From: JBGSTR01 sp963707135 | Lineage (GTDB): Bacteria > Pseudomonadota > Gammaproteobacteria > Chromatiales > Chromatiaceae | DNA: 64,000 nt | Assembly: GCA_963707135.1 (NCBI GenBank) | Contig: CAVPOY010000023.1 | Coordinates: forward strand, 62,001-126,000 | Direction: 5' to 3' | In this document: positions 19,289 through 29,249 of the stretch, piece by piece | How the letters are laid out: every line of letters begins with the position of its first letter | Numbering within the stretch: the stretch's first letter is position 1 | Made by a program: the position numbers and the translations under genes | The notes under the pieces: model-generated | Seen by the model: only the letters and a program-made list of their open reading frames with translations | Told to the model about the DNA's origin: nothing | The model's database searches: none

Positions 19289-20466
19289 TCGGCCGGGGGC
19301 GCCTGGCCGAGCAGATCGAGGTACAGAGCCTCCATCTGGGACGCGACCGCTTGCCAGGAGAACGCCTGCAACGCGCACCGGCGACCCGCCTCCCCCATCG
19401 CTCGTGCACCGGGCCTGTCGGCGAGAATCGCCGAGATGGCCGCCGCGAGCGCCGTCGGGGAGCGCTCGGAGACGAGCCCCGCGGCCGCCCCCCGCACCCA
19501 GTGCGCCGCCCCTACCCCGGGGGTAACCACCACCGGACGGCCCCGCGCCATCGCCTCGACCACCGTGATACCGAAATTCTCGGATTGCGACGGCAGCACG
19601 AAGACGCTCGCCGAATCGAACAGAAAGGCCTTTTCAACGCCCTCGACCAGGCGGGGAAAAAAGGACATGCGGTCAGCGACCCCGGCCCGCGCCGCGAGCG
19701 CCCGCAGCTCCGGGACATAGCCCTCCTCGTCGTTGCCGGCAATGACGAGATGTCCGACGGGCACGGCGCCCATGGCCTGGATCAGGGTATCCAGGCCCTT
19801 CTTCCAACTGATGCGGCCCAAATAGAGAACCAACGGTCGGCGGCTGAGCAGCCCCTTCAAATCCTGCCCGGGTTGTTCCATCGAGCCGGCTCGCGGCGGA
19901 TCGACGCCGTTCGGGATCATCGCCACCCGCGGCAGGCGAAACCCCATCCGCCGCAGCTCGGCCTCCTCGATAGGCGAGGTCACATGAACCGCGGCCGCGC
20001 GCTCCAGCGAGCGTCGCTCGAACAGGGCCAGCCAACCGCGCTTCAACCACGGACTCCGGCGGCGTATCAAGTCCTCGACCAGCATGCCGTGCGGGGAGAT
20101 CAGGTACGGAACGCCGCGACCTCGGGCGGTCCGCGCCGCGGCGAGGGTCGGCCAGAGGAACACCGAATGCAGATGGACCAGATCGAAACCGTCGACCAGC
20201 CGCTCGAGCGCGACGGCCATGCGCGGCGCCCAATAAAGCCTGCGCAGCCGACGGGACGGAAAATAGGTGACATCAACGCCGTCGACCGACACCGGTCTCT
20301 CGAGCGGGACATCCGAGTCCTGCGTCCCATCGACGTTGGTCGTGAACACCCGAGCCTGGTGCCCGAGGCCGACCAGCGAGCGGCATAGTCCGTGGACCGC
20401 GTGTATCGTCCCCCCGTAACGCGTCGCCGGCAGGTAAGTCGGAACGACGTGCAGTACGCGAAGCAC
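19261..20466 (-). CDS. Glycosyltransferase family 4
   Basis: GT-B enzyme likely adding a sugar in surface polysaccharide assembly at the inner-membrane face. From the GTG at 20466 it reads LRVLHVVPTYLPATRYGGT (N-terminal Rossmann domain, acceptor side) and has 401 residues. The C-terminal nucleotide-sugar domain shows LVLYLGRISWKKGLDTL and the E-x7-E type motif PSQSENFGITVVEAMARGRP. The open frame extends far upstream but that part overlaps the next gene and has no domain. The stop lies inside the end of the men thioesterase gene. Donor and acceptor are unknown. Confidence 0.88.
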   Translation of the reverse strand: MLRVLHVVPTYLPATRYGGTIHAVHGLCRSLVGLGHQARVFTTNVDGTQDSDVPLERPVSVDGVDVTYFPSRRLRRLYWAPRMAVALERLVDGFDLVHLHSVFLWPTLAAARTARGRGVPYLISPHGMLVEDLIRRRSPWLKRGWLALFERRSLERAAAVHVTSPIEEAELRRMGFRLPRVAMIPNGVDPPRAGSMEQPGQDLKGLLSRRPLVLYLGRISWKKGLDTLIQAMGAVPVGHLVIAGNDEEGYVPELRALAARAGVADRMSFFPRLVEGVEKAFLFDSASVFVLPSQSENFGITVVEAMARGRPVVVTPGVGAAHWVRGAAAGLVSERSPTALAAAISAILADRPGARAMGEAGRRCALQAFSWQAVASQMEALYLDLLGQAPPADQSVGEPIR

Positions 20467-20557
20467 GCGGGTCAGGCCTGGTCGGCGGTCAAGAATCGCG
20501 CCGCCGGGGCCTCCCGGTTCCAGGCGAGGCCGTTCGGCCAGTGATGAGACGGCACGG

Positions 20558-22165
20558 CTACCCGGCGGTCGCAACCGCCGGACCGGTGCCCTTGGGTGCC
20601 CACAGCGTACCGGGCTCGTAGTCGCGCAGGGGCGGCTGCGCCAGCAAGGGCATCGCCAACAAAAAACCGAACACCGACCCCAGCACAAGCAGGATGAAAA
20701 GGTCGCCGTAGGCCTGGGTGGCGACCGAGAAGGTGGCCACGTTCGCTGCAAGAAAGGCTGCAAACCCATACGAATAGATCGCATCATTCGGGGAGGCCCA
20801 GGACACGAACTTGATGCCCTTCCAGATATAGAGGCCGGCCGCGATCCCCAGCCAGAGCACCAGCAGCAGCCCGGGGGCCCCGAGCTCCAGCATGATCTTG
20901 CCGAATCCCCCTTCGCCGGCACCGCCGGTCAGCTCCGCGCCGCCGCCAAAGTACTGCCCCCCCTGGCTTGCCGACCCGAGCCCCGCGCCGAGTAGCCCGA
21001 ATCGGTTGTAGGCCCAGCGGATCGGGGCGACCCCCAGGTTGGCGAAACGGTCGCCGACGTCGCCGAACACGGTGGCCCCGCGCTGCGCGTAAAACTGAAA
21101 GGTCGTCTGTCGCCCGAGCTGATCGACGAGGGTCTCCTCGACCGGCGAGTGAAACAGGACCGCCATATAGGCGATCACGCCACCCAAGGCGGCCGCAAAA
21201 ACCAGCCGGCCGCCGCCACGCCGAAACCAGGCCAACAGGACGAGGAATACGCTCAGAAATATAACGACCTCGACCAGCATCTTGCGGCGACCCGTCAAGA
21301 TCCCGACGCCCACAAGGAACAGGATGGCCGCGCCGACGGAAAGGATCTTTACGAGATCCCAACGCTTCCCCGTCGCGGCCAGCAGAATCAGCACGCAGAC
21401 CGAGGTGGCCGCATGCCAGGCCGCAATCTCCGAGGAACGGTAGATGCCGCTGAGGGCGTCCAGCACGGCGCCCGAATAGGCGTCATAAATCACGATGCCG
21501 GCCCCAACCTCTCCCAGAATCGGCAACGGAACACCCAGATACTCCAAATAGACACTCGTCAGCGCGACCCCGCTGGCAATCAGGTAGAACCACAACAGGG
21601 CGCGCACCAGCGAGGTACCGCTTCGAACGGCGAACTGGTAGCCGAGCACGATCGCCGGAATCGGCGCGAGATAGGTGAGCAGCCCGATTGCCGGCAGCAC
21701 CGGGTTTCCGAAACGCGCGTAGGCATGCACGGCCTGGAGGACGATGAGCACCAGCAGCAGAACGAAGGGTGCACCAAGGTTCTGACGCCAGCCGTAGACC
21801 GCGCCGAGGCGCAACGGCACCCTTCCCGCGTAGGCGGCGACCCAGGCCCCGATAAAGGTCACGCCCACCAGGACGGTGAAATAAACCGGCTCACCGGGGA
21901 CCAGCTTGCGCAGCGCATCCTGCGCAAGAGCCGTGACGACGCAGACAAAAAAGCCCTTGCGCCAGTCGGTCAGCGAGACCATGACGGCGATGAACAGCAG
22001 GGCGTAGGAAAATTCGGTATTGAAGTACACCGGCTCCCCGGGAATCTGCTCACGCAGGGGATTCGCGATCACCGCGGCCGCGAAGCAGAAAACGAGCCCC
22101 TTGCGCCAATCGCCCAGGGCGACCAATACGCCGAGCAGCAGCAGGGCATAGGACAGTTCCGTCAT
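20558..22165 (-). CDS. O-antigen ligase/polymerase-like membrane protein with a duplicated N-terminal segment
   Basis: Polytopic inner-membrane protein, 535 residues from the ATG at 22163-22165, with about 12 hydrophobic segments and a long periplasmic loop (about residues 330-420). Topology and the glycosyltransferase context fit the Wzy/WaaL O-antigen ligase superfamily, though sequence hallmarks are weak. The first 48 residues and the next 48 are near-copies: SYALLLLGVLVALGDWRKG with LREQIPGEPVYF, then SYALLFIAVMVSLTDWRKG with LRKLVPGEPVYF. This is a recent internal duplication of a two-helix unit. An exopolysaccharide polymerase role is inferred only. Confidence 0.75.
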   Translation of the reverse strand: MTELSYALLLLGVLVALGDWRKGLVFCFAAAVIANPLREQIPGEPVYFNTEFSYALLFIAVMVSLTDWRKGFFVCVVTALAQDALRKLVPGEPVYFTVLVGVTFIGAWVAAYAGRVPLRLGAVYGWRQNLGAPFVLLLVLIVLQAVHAYARFGNPVLPAIGLLTYLAPIPAIVLGYQFAVRSGTSLVRALLWFYLIASGVALTSVYLEYLGVPLPILGEVGAGIVIYDAYSGAVLDALSGIYRSSEIAAWHAATSVCVLILLAATGKRWDLVKILSVGAAILFLVGVGILTGRRKMLVEVVIFLSVFLVLLAWFRRGGGRLVFAAALGGVIAYMAVLFHSPVEETLVDQLGRQTTFQFYAQRGATVFGDVGDRFANLGVAPIRWAYNRFGLLGAGLGSASQGGQYFGGGAELTGGAGEGGFGKIMLELGAPGLLLVLWLGIAAGLYIWKGIKFVSWASPNDAIYSYGFAAFLAANVATFSVATQAYGDLFILLVLGSVFGFLLAMPLLAQPPLRDYEPGTLWAPKGTGPAVATAG

Positions 22166-22239
22166 GGGCGGCCCCCCACCGGGGGCATCCGACCGGTCAC
22201 GACGAGTACTCCTGCACCGTTTTCGCGGCTCCCTTAGGG

Positions 22240-23193
22240 TTACACGGGCGAAACGCCCGCGAAATGATGGGGTGGCAAAAGCTTCGGGTTTCTTTTGCAA
22301 AGTGCGAAGGCCATCGCAAGCGCCCGCATCTCGCCGATCAGCTTGACGGGAATCCACCAGGGATGCGCGAGGTGGAAACGCGTCCTGACCTCCCGAAACG
22401 GCCGGCGGACAACATACCACCACAGCTCCCACCCGGAGCCTCGCCGCAGCGCGTAGTAATAATCCCCGACCCCGTGGCAGGGCTCGATGCTGGTGAGATG
22501 GGATCCGCGGGAGCGCGTCCCGCCGGTCTGGGCGCGAAGATGACGGATCGAAGCGCTCGGCTCGAACCAGACCGTGCCACCGGCGGCGACCAGGCGCTTG
22601 GCGAATTCCGTCTCGAAGCGCGACGCAACGGGAGGGGTGAAGTTCTCGTCGAATCCGCCAAGCCCCAGGGCCCTGCCGCGGATTACAGAGAGATTGCCCG
22701 CCATGGCGTTCTCGACGAATGCACCGCCGGTTCGACGAAATGGAAAGTCTAGGTAGCGCCTCAGTGTCCCGCCCCTCGGACTGTAGGGCAGGTCCGCCGG
22801 CTCCTCGCCCGGCTGCAACACCTGCCCGACCACGGCCCACGCACGGGGCTGAAGACGGTAGGCCTGCAAATGCCGCCCCAAAAGATCCTGACCGGGGACG
22901 ATATCATCGTCGGTGAACAGCACGACGTCGGAATCCGCCGCGACCAGTCCGCGGTTCATGGCGCGGGTCAGGTGGGGCTCGTCGCCGCGAAGCCAGCGAA
23001 TCCGCCCGGTGTCCCGCCAGTCCGATAGCCGACGCTCGGTCTCGCTCTCGTGGCACCCGGTCTGGTCGACCAGGATCAGTTCCCGGAAGCCGGGCGTTGG
23101 CTCGGCGATGGCAAGCAACGACTCAACAGTCTCGACCAGGACGCGTTCACGGCCGTAGGTCGGAATGACGACGCTGATCGAGGATGGGATCAT
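22240..23193 (-). CDS. Glycosyltransferase family 2
   Basis: GT-A enzyme of 317 residues. It begins SSISVVIPTYGRERVLVETV (nucleotide-binding fold), has the metal-binding DxD-type motif in VVLFTDDDIVPGQDLL, and ends with a conserved FETEFAKRLVAAGG region in place of the usual ED base motif. The start ATG at 23191-23193 has GGAG at a fitting distance. It should work in the cytosol on a lipid-linked saccharide. Next to it on the 3' side lies the membrane polymerase-like gene and on the 5' side two decayed glycosyltransferases. Confidence 0.85.
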   Translation of the reverse strand: MIPSSISVVIPTYGRERVLVETVESLLAIAEPTPGFRELILVDQTGCHESETERRLSDWRDTGRIRWLRGDEPHLTRAMNRGLVAADSDVVLFTDDDIVPGQDLLGRHLQAYRLQPRAWAVVGQVLQPGEEPADLPYSPRGGTLRRYLDFPFRRTGGAFVENAMAGNLSVIRGRALGLGGFDENFTPPVASRFETEFAKRLVAAGGTVWFEPSASIRHLRAQTGGTRSRGSHLTSIEPCHGVGDYYYALRRGSGWELWWYVVRRPFREVRTRFHLAHPWWIPVKLIGEMRALAMAFALCKRNPKLLPPHHFAGVSPV

Positions 23194-23219
23194 CGGGCGC
23201 TCCGTCGGCGGGTTGTCGC

Positions 23220-24409
23220 GCGACGCTCATCGGGGCTCGCCGCGGGCCGGATCGACTACGGCGTAGTCGACGGCCGCCGTCAGCTCCTCGGATGCTCTGC
23301 CCGTAGCTCCCAGCCGAGACCGACCCGACGAGCGGAGCCTCGCAATCCTCGCACAATCATCGCGATGCTCCAGGAGCCACAGCAACTGCGCGCCTCAGGA
23401 CTTGGCTGTCTCGGGCCGGGAACACAAGCCCGTCGACCCGGCTCGATCAGGTCGACACCGGCCCCGACGCTATCCGCGGCAACGACAGGCACGCCGCACG
23501 CCATGGCCTCGTTGACGGACACCCCCCAAGGCTCGTTGATCGCCGGGTGCACGAAGCACGTCACTCAAGGCGTAGTACATCGGCAACCGCGAATAGGGCA
23601 CATAGCCCGGCAGCAGCACGTCGGCACCCAAGCTCGCGGCCCGCGCCCTGATCTCGGGCCCCAGCGGACCGTCGCCGACCAGAATGAGCCTGACGCCGGC
23701 CACCCGCGGTCTCAGGAGCGAAAAGGCGTCGAGCAGCGTGAGAGGATCCTCCCGCGGATGCCACTTCATGACGCCGAGCACGACGAATTGCCCGGCCCGC
23801 AATCCAAGGGTCTCCCGCAACGCATCCCGTTGGCCGACGGAACGCGGCCGCCCTCTCGTCGAGCCAGTCATTGTCGACATTATAGGGAAACAGGAAGGTT
23901 GGCCGATGGCTTCTGGAAACCGTCTCGAAGGTACGCCCGCGCCAGGCTCCCGACCGGGTGCCAGGTGTCGTAGCACGAAGCCAGACCGGCAGTACCGCTC
24001 GCTTCAGCACACCCTTTGGCCCTCGGAAGCTCGAATGCCCGAGCGAGTTGTCGGACCGGAGTCCGATCGGGATGCCGGATCGGCCGTAGCGACCAGGCCA
24101 GCCGCGCGAAAAACGCAGGCAGATAGCCGCAGAGGATCACCAGGCTCGGCCGGTCTCGCGCAATGGCCGCCGCGACGCGGCTCGGACGCTTGAGCTCTTC
24201 CGCGGTGCAGGTGCCACCGGGGATAGGCGTGAGTCCGCGAGGTGGTCCCAGCGCGGCGCGCGCCCGATCTCGTCGTCGACCGGCGCCCTGGCACCGACCC
24301 CGAGTGTATATCACCCGGAGGGCCCAATCGGGTCCGCCGCGATCCGTGCAAAAAGGGGCGAGTCGAACTGCGTTGGGCCCGATTGGACGATGACCAGTCG
24401 TCGCATCAT
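23220..24409 (-). pseudogene. Decayed glycosyltransferase family 4 gene
   Basis: Pieces of one GT-B protein appear in order but in different frames. The N-terminal piece is MRRLVIVQSGPTQFDSPLFA (ATG at 24406 or 24409), then SRVAAAIARDRPSLVILCGY, FLFPYNVDNDWLDE, LRAGQFVVLGVMKWHPREDP with VRLILVGDGPLGPEIRAR, and FVHPAINEPWGVSVNEAMAC carrying the family 4 donor-site Glu region. At least five frame changes are needed and stop codons intervene. This is far denser damage than in the flanking genes, so true decay is more likely than sequencing error. The end is approximate. Confidence 0.75.
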
Positions 24410-24415
24410 CGGGGC

Positions 24416-25384
24416 CTATATCCAGGGTCGCGAACCGCGGTCAGGACCGGCCACAATAGTCTCAGGAAGAGAACGCCCGTGCAGCGGCCAGGCGCGGAGC
24501 GCCTCAACGAAGTAGCCGCGGGCACGCGCCGGGTCACGCTGTCTCAGGCAACTCCCGATGAAATAGAGCGTTCGGGCCCGCACCATCCGCTCGACCCGCG
24601 GCCATTCGCTTCGGCGTCTCGCCCTCGCGTTCCGCGCGCGAGCCAGCATCGGCGCCTCGTCCTCGCCGCGACGCCGTCGCTTGGCGGCCTCGATGGCCAG
24701 ACCGCACAGGCGCCGCTGAGCGGCGCCATGCCGGCCGCTGATGCTGCTCGGCGACCAGGTCGCCAGGATAGCCGATCTCAGGACTCGCCAGACATCCGCC
24801 CACCTCGCGCAGCCGCAGCCATAGGTCGAGATCCTGGGCGACGCGGAACTGCGCCCGATACCCGCCGACCTCGCGATAGGCATCGGCGACGAAAGGGTAC
24901 GCTTCCGTGATGACGAGGACCCGCGAATGCGGTCCGGACGGTCAGCCGATCGAGACCCTCTTCCAGGTCTGCGTTCGTGCTGGCGCGACTCATACAGCAC
25001 CTCCCCCCTCGGACCTAGGTAGCGCGTCGCGCACGAGACCATCACCGCCCCTGGCGCTGCCGCGCAACAGGCGAACCTGTGCGTCGAGCCGACCCGGCAG
25101 CGAGACATCACCAACATCCTGACGCGCGATGATATCACCCTTGGCGGCATCGACAGCCGGCGATTAGCGCCCGGTGAGCCCCGCATGCGGCCGGTGCAGG
25201 ATCCGCACTCGCGGGTCCCGCGCCGCGTAGCGGTCGAGTGTATTCGCGGTCTCGTCCTCCGAACCGTCGTCCACGACGATCAGCTCCAATCGCGACCCCC
25301 AGCTGACTCAGCACGCTTTCTAGCGTCGGCGGCCAGCGCGGCCCCGCCGTTGCGGACGCCCATGACGACAGACACTTCAGGCAC
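24416..25384 (-). pseudogene. Decayed glycosyltransferase family 2 gene
   Basis: A family 2 glycosyltransferase can be followed through several frames. It starts at a GTG at 25384 with PEVSVVMGVRNGGAAL, then ELIVVDDGSEDETANTLDRY (DDGS motif), RDPRVRILHRPHAGL, AYREVGGYRAQFRVAQDLDL (acceptor side), and a helical C-terminus RVERMVRARTLYFIGSCLRQ. At least four indels break it. It abuts the decayed family 4 gene and lies about 190 bases from the insertion sequence, so this part of the cluster appears to be eroding. Confidence 0.7.
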
Positions 25385-25595
25385 GGGTTCTATGAAGCCT
25401 AGCGACAATGCGGTGTAGCAGAAACATCTTGGGGTCCAAGGCGATCATGCGACCTGGGGGGCACGGCGGACAGGAGTCGGGCCACAATCCCAAGGGAAGA
25501 GCTGCGCCGGGTAGCCAAGACGTCGTACTACGCCAGCATCGTCCCCTCAACTGCAACAGGATCTCGAGCGGCCCTTAGGCGAATTCCGTGAACCT

Positions 25596-26872
25596 TCATA
25601 CCATGTTGGCGGGACGTATCAGGATGTCCCACTTGGGCAGCAAGGGGTTACGTTCCAAGCGAGCCTCGACCGACTGCATCGCTCGTTTAGAGATGGAGAC
25701 GCCTTTGTCGTAGACCCCCCGGCTCAGCTCCACGACCGGATGGATGCCCTTCCAGGTCATGCTTTTCGCCCAGGCCAGCATCGTCTCGCAATCAGTCAGC
25801 TTGGCGCCGTTCCAATGTTTCTCCAAGATTCCCCAACAACGTTCAACGGGGTTGTATTTGCTGTGGTACGGGGGATAGTAGAGCAGTTGGATGGGCTTGC
25901 CGATGTGGTCGGCGAGCTGCACCATGCGCTTGAGGAACTGGGTGCGCCGCCCGTTACTCTCCGGACCGTTGTCGGCCTTGATCTGCAGCAGTGAGACGGT
26001 GTCACGCTCCTGCGCTGAGCGTCGCTCCCACCAGGAGTGCAGCGCGTCGACGATGAAGTCGCTGGTTTTCGCGGAGCTGCCAAAGGTCAAATGCAGCTCG
26101 CCGGTATCTTCGTTCACGATGCCGAACGGCGTGTACTTCTCCCGGCATCCCATGTCGTGGTCAGCGGCCTTGTTGTCGCCACGTGTCATGCCGCCGCGGG
26201 AGTACTCGCCGATGTTCACCGTCGCCTTGCAGTCCATGCTCAGTCGTATGACCGCCGCGCCTTTAGCGTTAGCGGACTGATCTTTGGTCTGGATGTTGGT
26301 GAAGATGGCGTCGGTTTCCGGGACTTTTTTTGGGGTTTGGCCTTGAGCACCGGGCGCAACCGGTAGCCGTTGCGGTTCAGCACCTCGGCCATGGTGCTCG
26401 CAGAGGGCAGCACATCCTCTGAAAATCCCTGCGCAGCCAATTGCTTGATGGCTTCCGCGGCAGTCAACCGCGTGAACGACAAGGTGCTGCGAAAGCTCGG
26501 GTCCTGTTGGGAATGAGCCTGCGCCAGTGCCCAGAGGGCGTCAGCCGCGTCGGGATGCTTCTCCTCCCAACACTTGTTGCCCCCAAAGGCCGAGTGCGCG
26601 CTCAAACAAACCACGCCCGTGCGCTGCTCATGCAGCCCCAGCTCGACCGCCTGGCGGCTCCAGCCAAACACGACCTCTGCTTGTCGCGGGCTCCCGGCGC
26701 AGTACTTCAACGCCATCGTCGCCTGGAATGATCGCCGTCTCGAACCCGAGAGCTTCGACGCCGCCAGTTTCAGATCTTCGACATGACTCGCGTCAATGGG
26801 GCGTCCGCGGAAAATTGGGCTGAGCTCATGAAGATCACACCACCGCCTAAGAAAGTGCACAAACTTTCTCAC
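25596..26872 (-). CDS. ISAzo13 family transposase in two frames
   Basis: DDE transposase of about 425 residues if the two frames are joined. The N-terminal frame (26872 to 26240) includes FQATMALKYCAGSPRQAEV and LSFTRLTAAEAIKQLAAQGF. The C-terminal frame (to 25596) includes SMDCKATVNIGEYSRGG, SLLQIKADNGPESNGRRTQF (catalytic D), YYPPYHSKYNPVERCWGILE (catalytic E) and WDILIRPANMV. The zero frame runs 27 codons past a CAA AAA AAG run and stops; a -1 step at that run continues directly into KVPETDAIFTN and the catalytic domain. It may thus be expressed by programmed frameshifting, or one A may be missing. The true N-terminal start is uncertain because the frame begins within the end repeat. Confidence 0.85.
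26324..26330 (-). promoter_or_regulatory. Putative -1 ribosomal frameshift site A AAA AAG
   Basis: In the transposase zero frame the codons are CAA AAA AAG TCC, so the heptamer A AAA AAG fits X XXY YYZ exactly. A -1 slip gives the frame holding the DDE domain. I see no strong downstream stem-loop nor an upstream Shine-Dalgarno stimulator. A one-base homopolymer error would give the same picture. Confidence 0.55.
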
Positions 26873-27087
26873 ACAATGGTATAACTTTCAGCGGAAATCT
26901 CCTTAATCGATCTGGGCTAGAGTGTATTGCCATCTCCAAAAGGGGGATGGCACTGAGCTGAGCGCCGTAGCTCTTAGAAATCACTACGTTACTACACCAA
27001 ATGACCGGATCGCTCGGCATCGCGCAAGTTAGCACCAGCGAAGCTCCAAGGGTTCCGCCCCAGCTACAAGCGCCGCCGTCAGCGTAA

Positions 27088-28230
27088 CTAGCTGGTACTG
27101 CTTTTTCCCCCGGAATCAACCCGTTTCGAGTGCGCCAGGTCGACCAAACGACCGGCCAGTTTCCAGCCAAACAGCGCCTTTGCCACGCCAAAAACCCGAT
27201 AATCCCAGCGAGGGCCTGCTGTGTTCTCCCGCGCCAAGTCGTATAGCACGCTAGCTTCCTCAGTCAACCCCCGACTGCCGGCTATACGCGCCACCCAGAA
27301 CAGGCTCCGGACGAATTGCCGCATCGCGGGTGCATCCGGCGGGATACCGGCGCGTTGGGCATAGCCCAACACATCCCGATAGACCGCGGCGCGATCGCGA
27401 AGCGCGTCGTCGCTGCGCTGCCATGCAAGCCCGGCGTGCTCCGCCAGACCATGTCTTATTACGGCGACCGGCGTATCGCAGTAATGCAACTTGACGCCCA
27501 ACAGACCCGCACGGCAGTCATAGTCCCAATCCTCCAGAATCCGGCGGTGGCTCCAGGGGCCGATTGCGTCGCAAACCGAGCGCCGATAAAGGGGCGTGAG
27601 GGTCGCCCACAGGCGGGCGCTCAGCACCTCCGGAAAGATCTCACGGTGTACCCGGTCAGTACCATGCGTAACCCTGCGCTCGCCTGTGCGGCTGTCCTCG
27701 ACGAGGGTGACTCCGTAGGAGATCCCCGCTTTGGGGTCCCCGCGGAGCCCCTTGACCTGCAGACTGAATTTCTCTGGCAACAACAGGTCGTCACTGTCGA
27801 GGAACTCGATGAACTCGCCCCGGGCAGCGTCGATCCCAGTTTGGCGAGCCGCGCCGGGTCCTTCATTGGACTTATGGATCACTAGAACTTCGTTTGGGTA
27901 CTCCTCCGCCAGAAAATCGAGGATAAGTGGCGTCTCGTCCGTAGAGCCATCGTTAACCAAAATGAGCTCGATCGGACGATAGCGCTGCTTCAGAACGCTG
28001 ACTACGGCTTGCCGGACTAACTCGGGACGATTGAAAACGGGAATGATGGTGCTGACCATGCCGGCGGGCGAGCCGCTCGCCGCTCGAGGATTGGAGCAAT
28101 GATCAGTCACTTCGGACAAAAAGGCATCGTCACTGTGGTATGGGCTCGACTTGAGGATTCTTCGTACCGCCATTGTTACAAAAATATTCTTTTGGCGTGC
28201 TGCCGCAGCTTCGGCACGCCGCAATGCCAT
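27088..28230 (-). CDS. Glycosyltransferase family 2
   Basis: GT-A enzyme. The core begins VSTIIPVFNRPELVRQAVVS, with LILVNDGSTDETP, the metal site region FIEFLDSDDLLLP and the base motif area RILEDWDYDCRAGLLG. The open frame allows 380 residues from 28230, but the family-like part starts at an ATG at 28057-28059 (324 residues). None of the three candidate starts (28230, 28173, 28059) has a good ribosome site, so the start is uncertain. The base composition is visibly less GC-rich than the men or mal regions. It presumably adds a sugar to the surface polysaccharide; donor unknown. Confidence 0.85.
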   Translation of the reverse strand: MALRRAEAAAARQKNIFVTMAVRRILKSSPYHSDDAFLSEVTDHCSNPRAASGSPAGMVSTIIPVFNRPELVRQAVVSVLKQRYRPIELILVNDGSTDETPLILDFLAEEYPNEVLVIHKSNEGPGAARQTGIDAARGEFIEFLDSDDLLLPEKFSLQVKGLRGDPKAGISYGVTLVEDSRTGERRVTHGTDRVHREIFPEVLSARLWATLTPLYRRSVCDAIGPWSHRRILEDWDYDCRAGLLGVKLHYCDTPVAVIRHGLAEHAGLAWQRSDDALRDRAAVYRDVLGYAQRAGIPPDAPAMRQFVRSLFWVARIAGSRGLTEEASVLYDLARENTAGPRWDYRVFGVAKALFGWKLAGRLVDLAHSKRVDSGGKSSTS

Positions 28231-28289
28231 TTTCTGCCGAAACCAATATATCCGCAGCTACCCAATAGGCAGGTACCAAATGGGTGAGG

Positions 28290-29204
28290 CTATAGCTCAT
28301 TGCTCGTCCGCACAAGAACTTTACGATGGCGCAGACCATGTACAATACCCATATTGATGACACACTGACGGGCTCGATCCCGGCGACCTTTGACGAACTG
28401 CCACGCCCCTTTTATCCCATACACAAGCTCTTGCATGTAAGAGGCCGAGCCGACGCATCTGTCTCCCATACGTACTGCCGCCAAACCCTTCTGGATACCA
28501 TAACGGTACAAGTAGCCAAAGCGGAACCGGGCCGGGTCTTGCCGATGCCACGCAGTCGAAGTGCCCACGTAATAGCCTCCGATACCGGATTGCCTGATCC
28601 GATCGAAATACTCCGATTCCTCGGCACGCCCCGGCACATCACCCTGCACGCCAAGATCCGTGCGGAAACGTCCGATCCGGTCGAACGTTGAGCGACGCAG
28701 CGCGAAGCTGGCGCCAAAGGGTGAGGGGTCAGCATCACTGTACGCGCGGTCCTGAACGCCGAGGTCGTAGTGCCCCAGCAAACCGGCAATCAGGGCCATT
28801 TTCTCGTCCCGCAACCAGCGCGGTGGGCCTTGTTCCCAAAGCGGGCGAATGCGCCCGCCGAACCAACCTGCGTTCGGCTGGCGGTAAAACGCCCTCTCAA
28901 AATTGACCAGCCAACCGGGATCGAACCAAAGGTCGTCATCAGTAAAGAGCAACACGTCTCCCGCGCACTCGTACAACGCACGATTGCGCGCTGCCGACAA
29001 GCCCTGTTCCGCTTCAAACAGGTAGCGCAACGGAAGCTGGCCAACAAAGGACTCCGTCACGGCACGGGTATCGTCTCGAGAGTTGTTGTCTATCAGTAGC
29101 AACTCCCAATTTCCATCCGGCGGCCAGCAACCTACGAGGCTTTCTAGCGCCCGCTTCAGCAAGGCCGCGCGATTATAGGTGCAAAGCGCCAACGAGAAGT
29201 GCAT
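28290..29204 (-). CDS. Glycosyltransferase family 2
   Basis: GT-A enzyme of 304 residues. Marks are FSLALCTYNRAALLKRALES at the N-terminus, LLLIDNNSRDDTRAV, the metal site in VLLFTDDDLWFDPGW, GGRIRPLWEQGPPRWL and the acceptor-side segment PFGASFALRRSTFDRIG. The ATG at 29204 is followed at once by family sequence. It stands between another family 2 and a family 4 enzyme on the same strand, with gaps under 70 bases, so the run is probably one transcript. Composition suggests the same lower-GC block as its neighbours. Confidence 0.88.
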   Translation of the reverse strand: MHFSLALCTYNRAALLKRALESLVGCWPPDGNWELLLIDNNSRDDTRAVTESFVGQLPLRYLFEAEQGLSAARNRALYECAGDVLLFTDDDLWFDPGWLVNFERAFYRQPNAGWFGGRIRPLWEQGPPRWLRDEKMALIAGLLGHYDLGVQDRAYSDADPSPFGASFALRRSTFDRIGRFRTDLGVQGDVPGRAEESEYFDRIRQSGIGGYYVGTSTAWHRQDPARFRFGYLYRYGIQKGLAAVRMGDRCVGSASYMQELVYGIKGAWQFVKGRRDRARQCVINMGIVHGLRHRKVLVRTSNEL

Positions 29205-29249
29205 GTAGAGACAATTCCAACTGGTTGGAGGGCAAAAACCTCGCTTTGC

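Larger units (their letters stand above)
25572..26880 (-). mobile_element. ISAzo13-like insertion sequence
   Basis: About 1.3 kb containing one transposase. Both ends carry a related sequence facing inward: CTTAGGCG..GTGA..CTTCAT at about 25573-25600, and CTTAGGCGGTGGTGTGA with CTTCAT read on the minus strand from about 26853. These look like imperfect terminal inverted repeats, but exact ends and target duplications cannot be fixed by eye. It sits in a surface polysaccharide cluster beside decayed glycosyltransferase genes. Confidence 0.7.

Noticed and set aside
18796..20388. Long open frame (530 codons) over the men thioesterase and glycosyltransferase genes
   Set aside because: It overlaps two better-supported genes, is Arg/His-rich and shows no family sequence; a GC-driven artefact.
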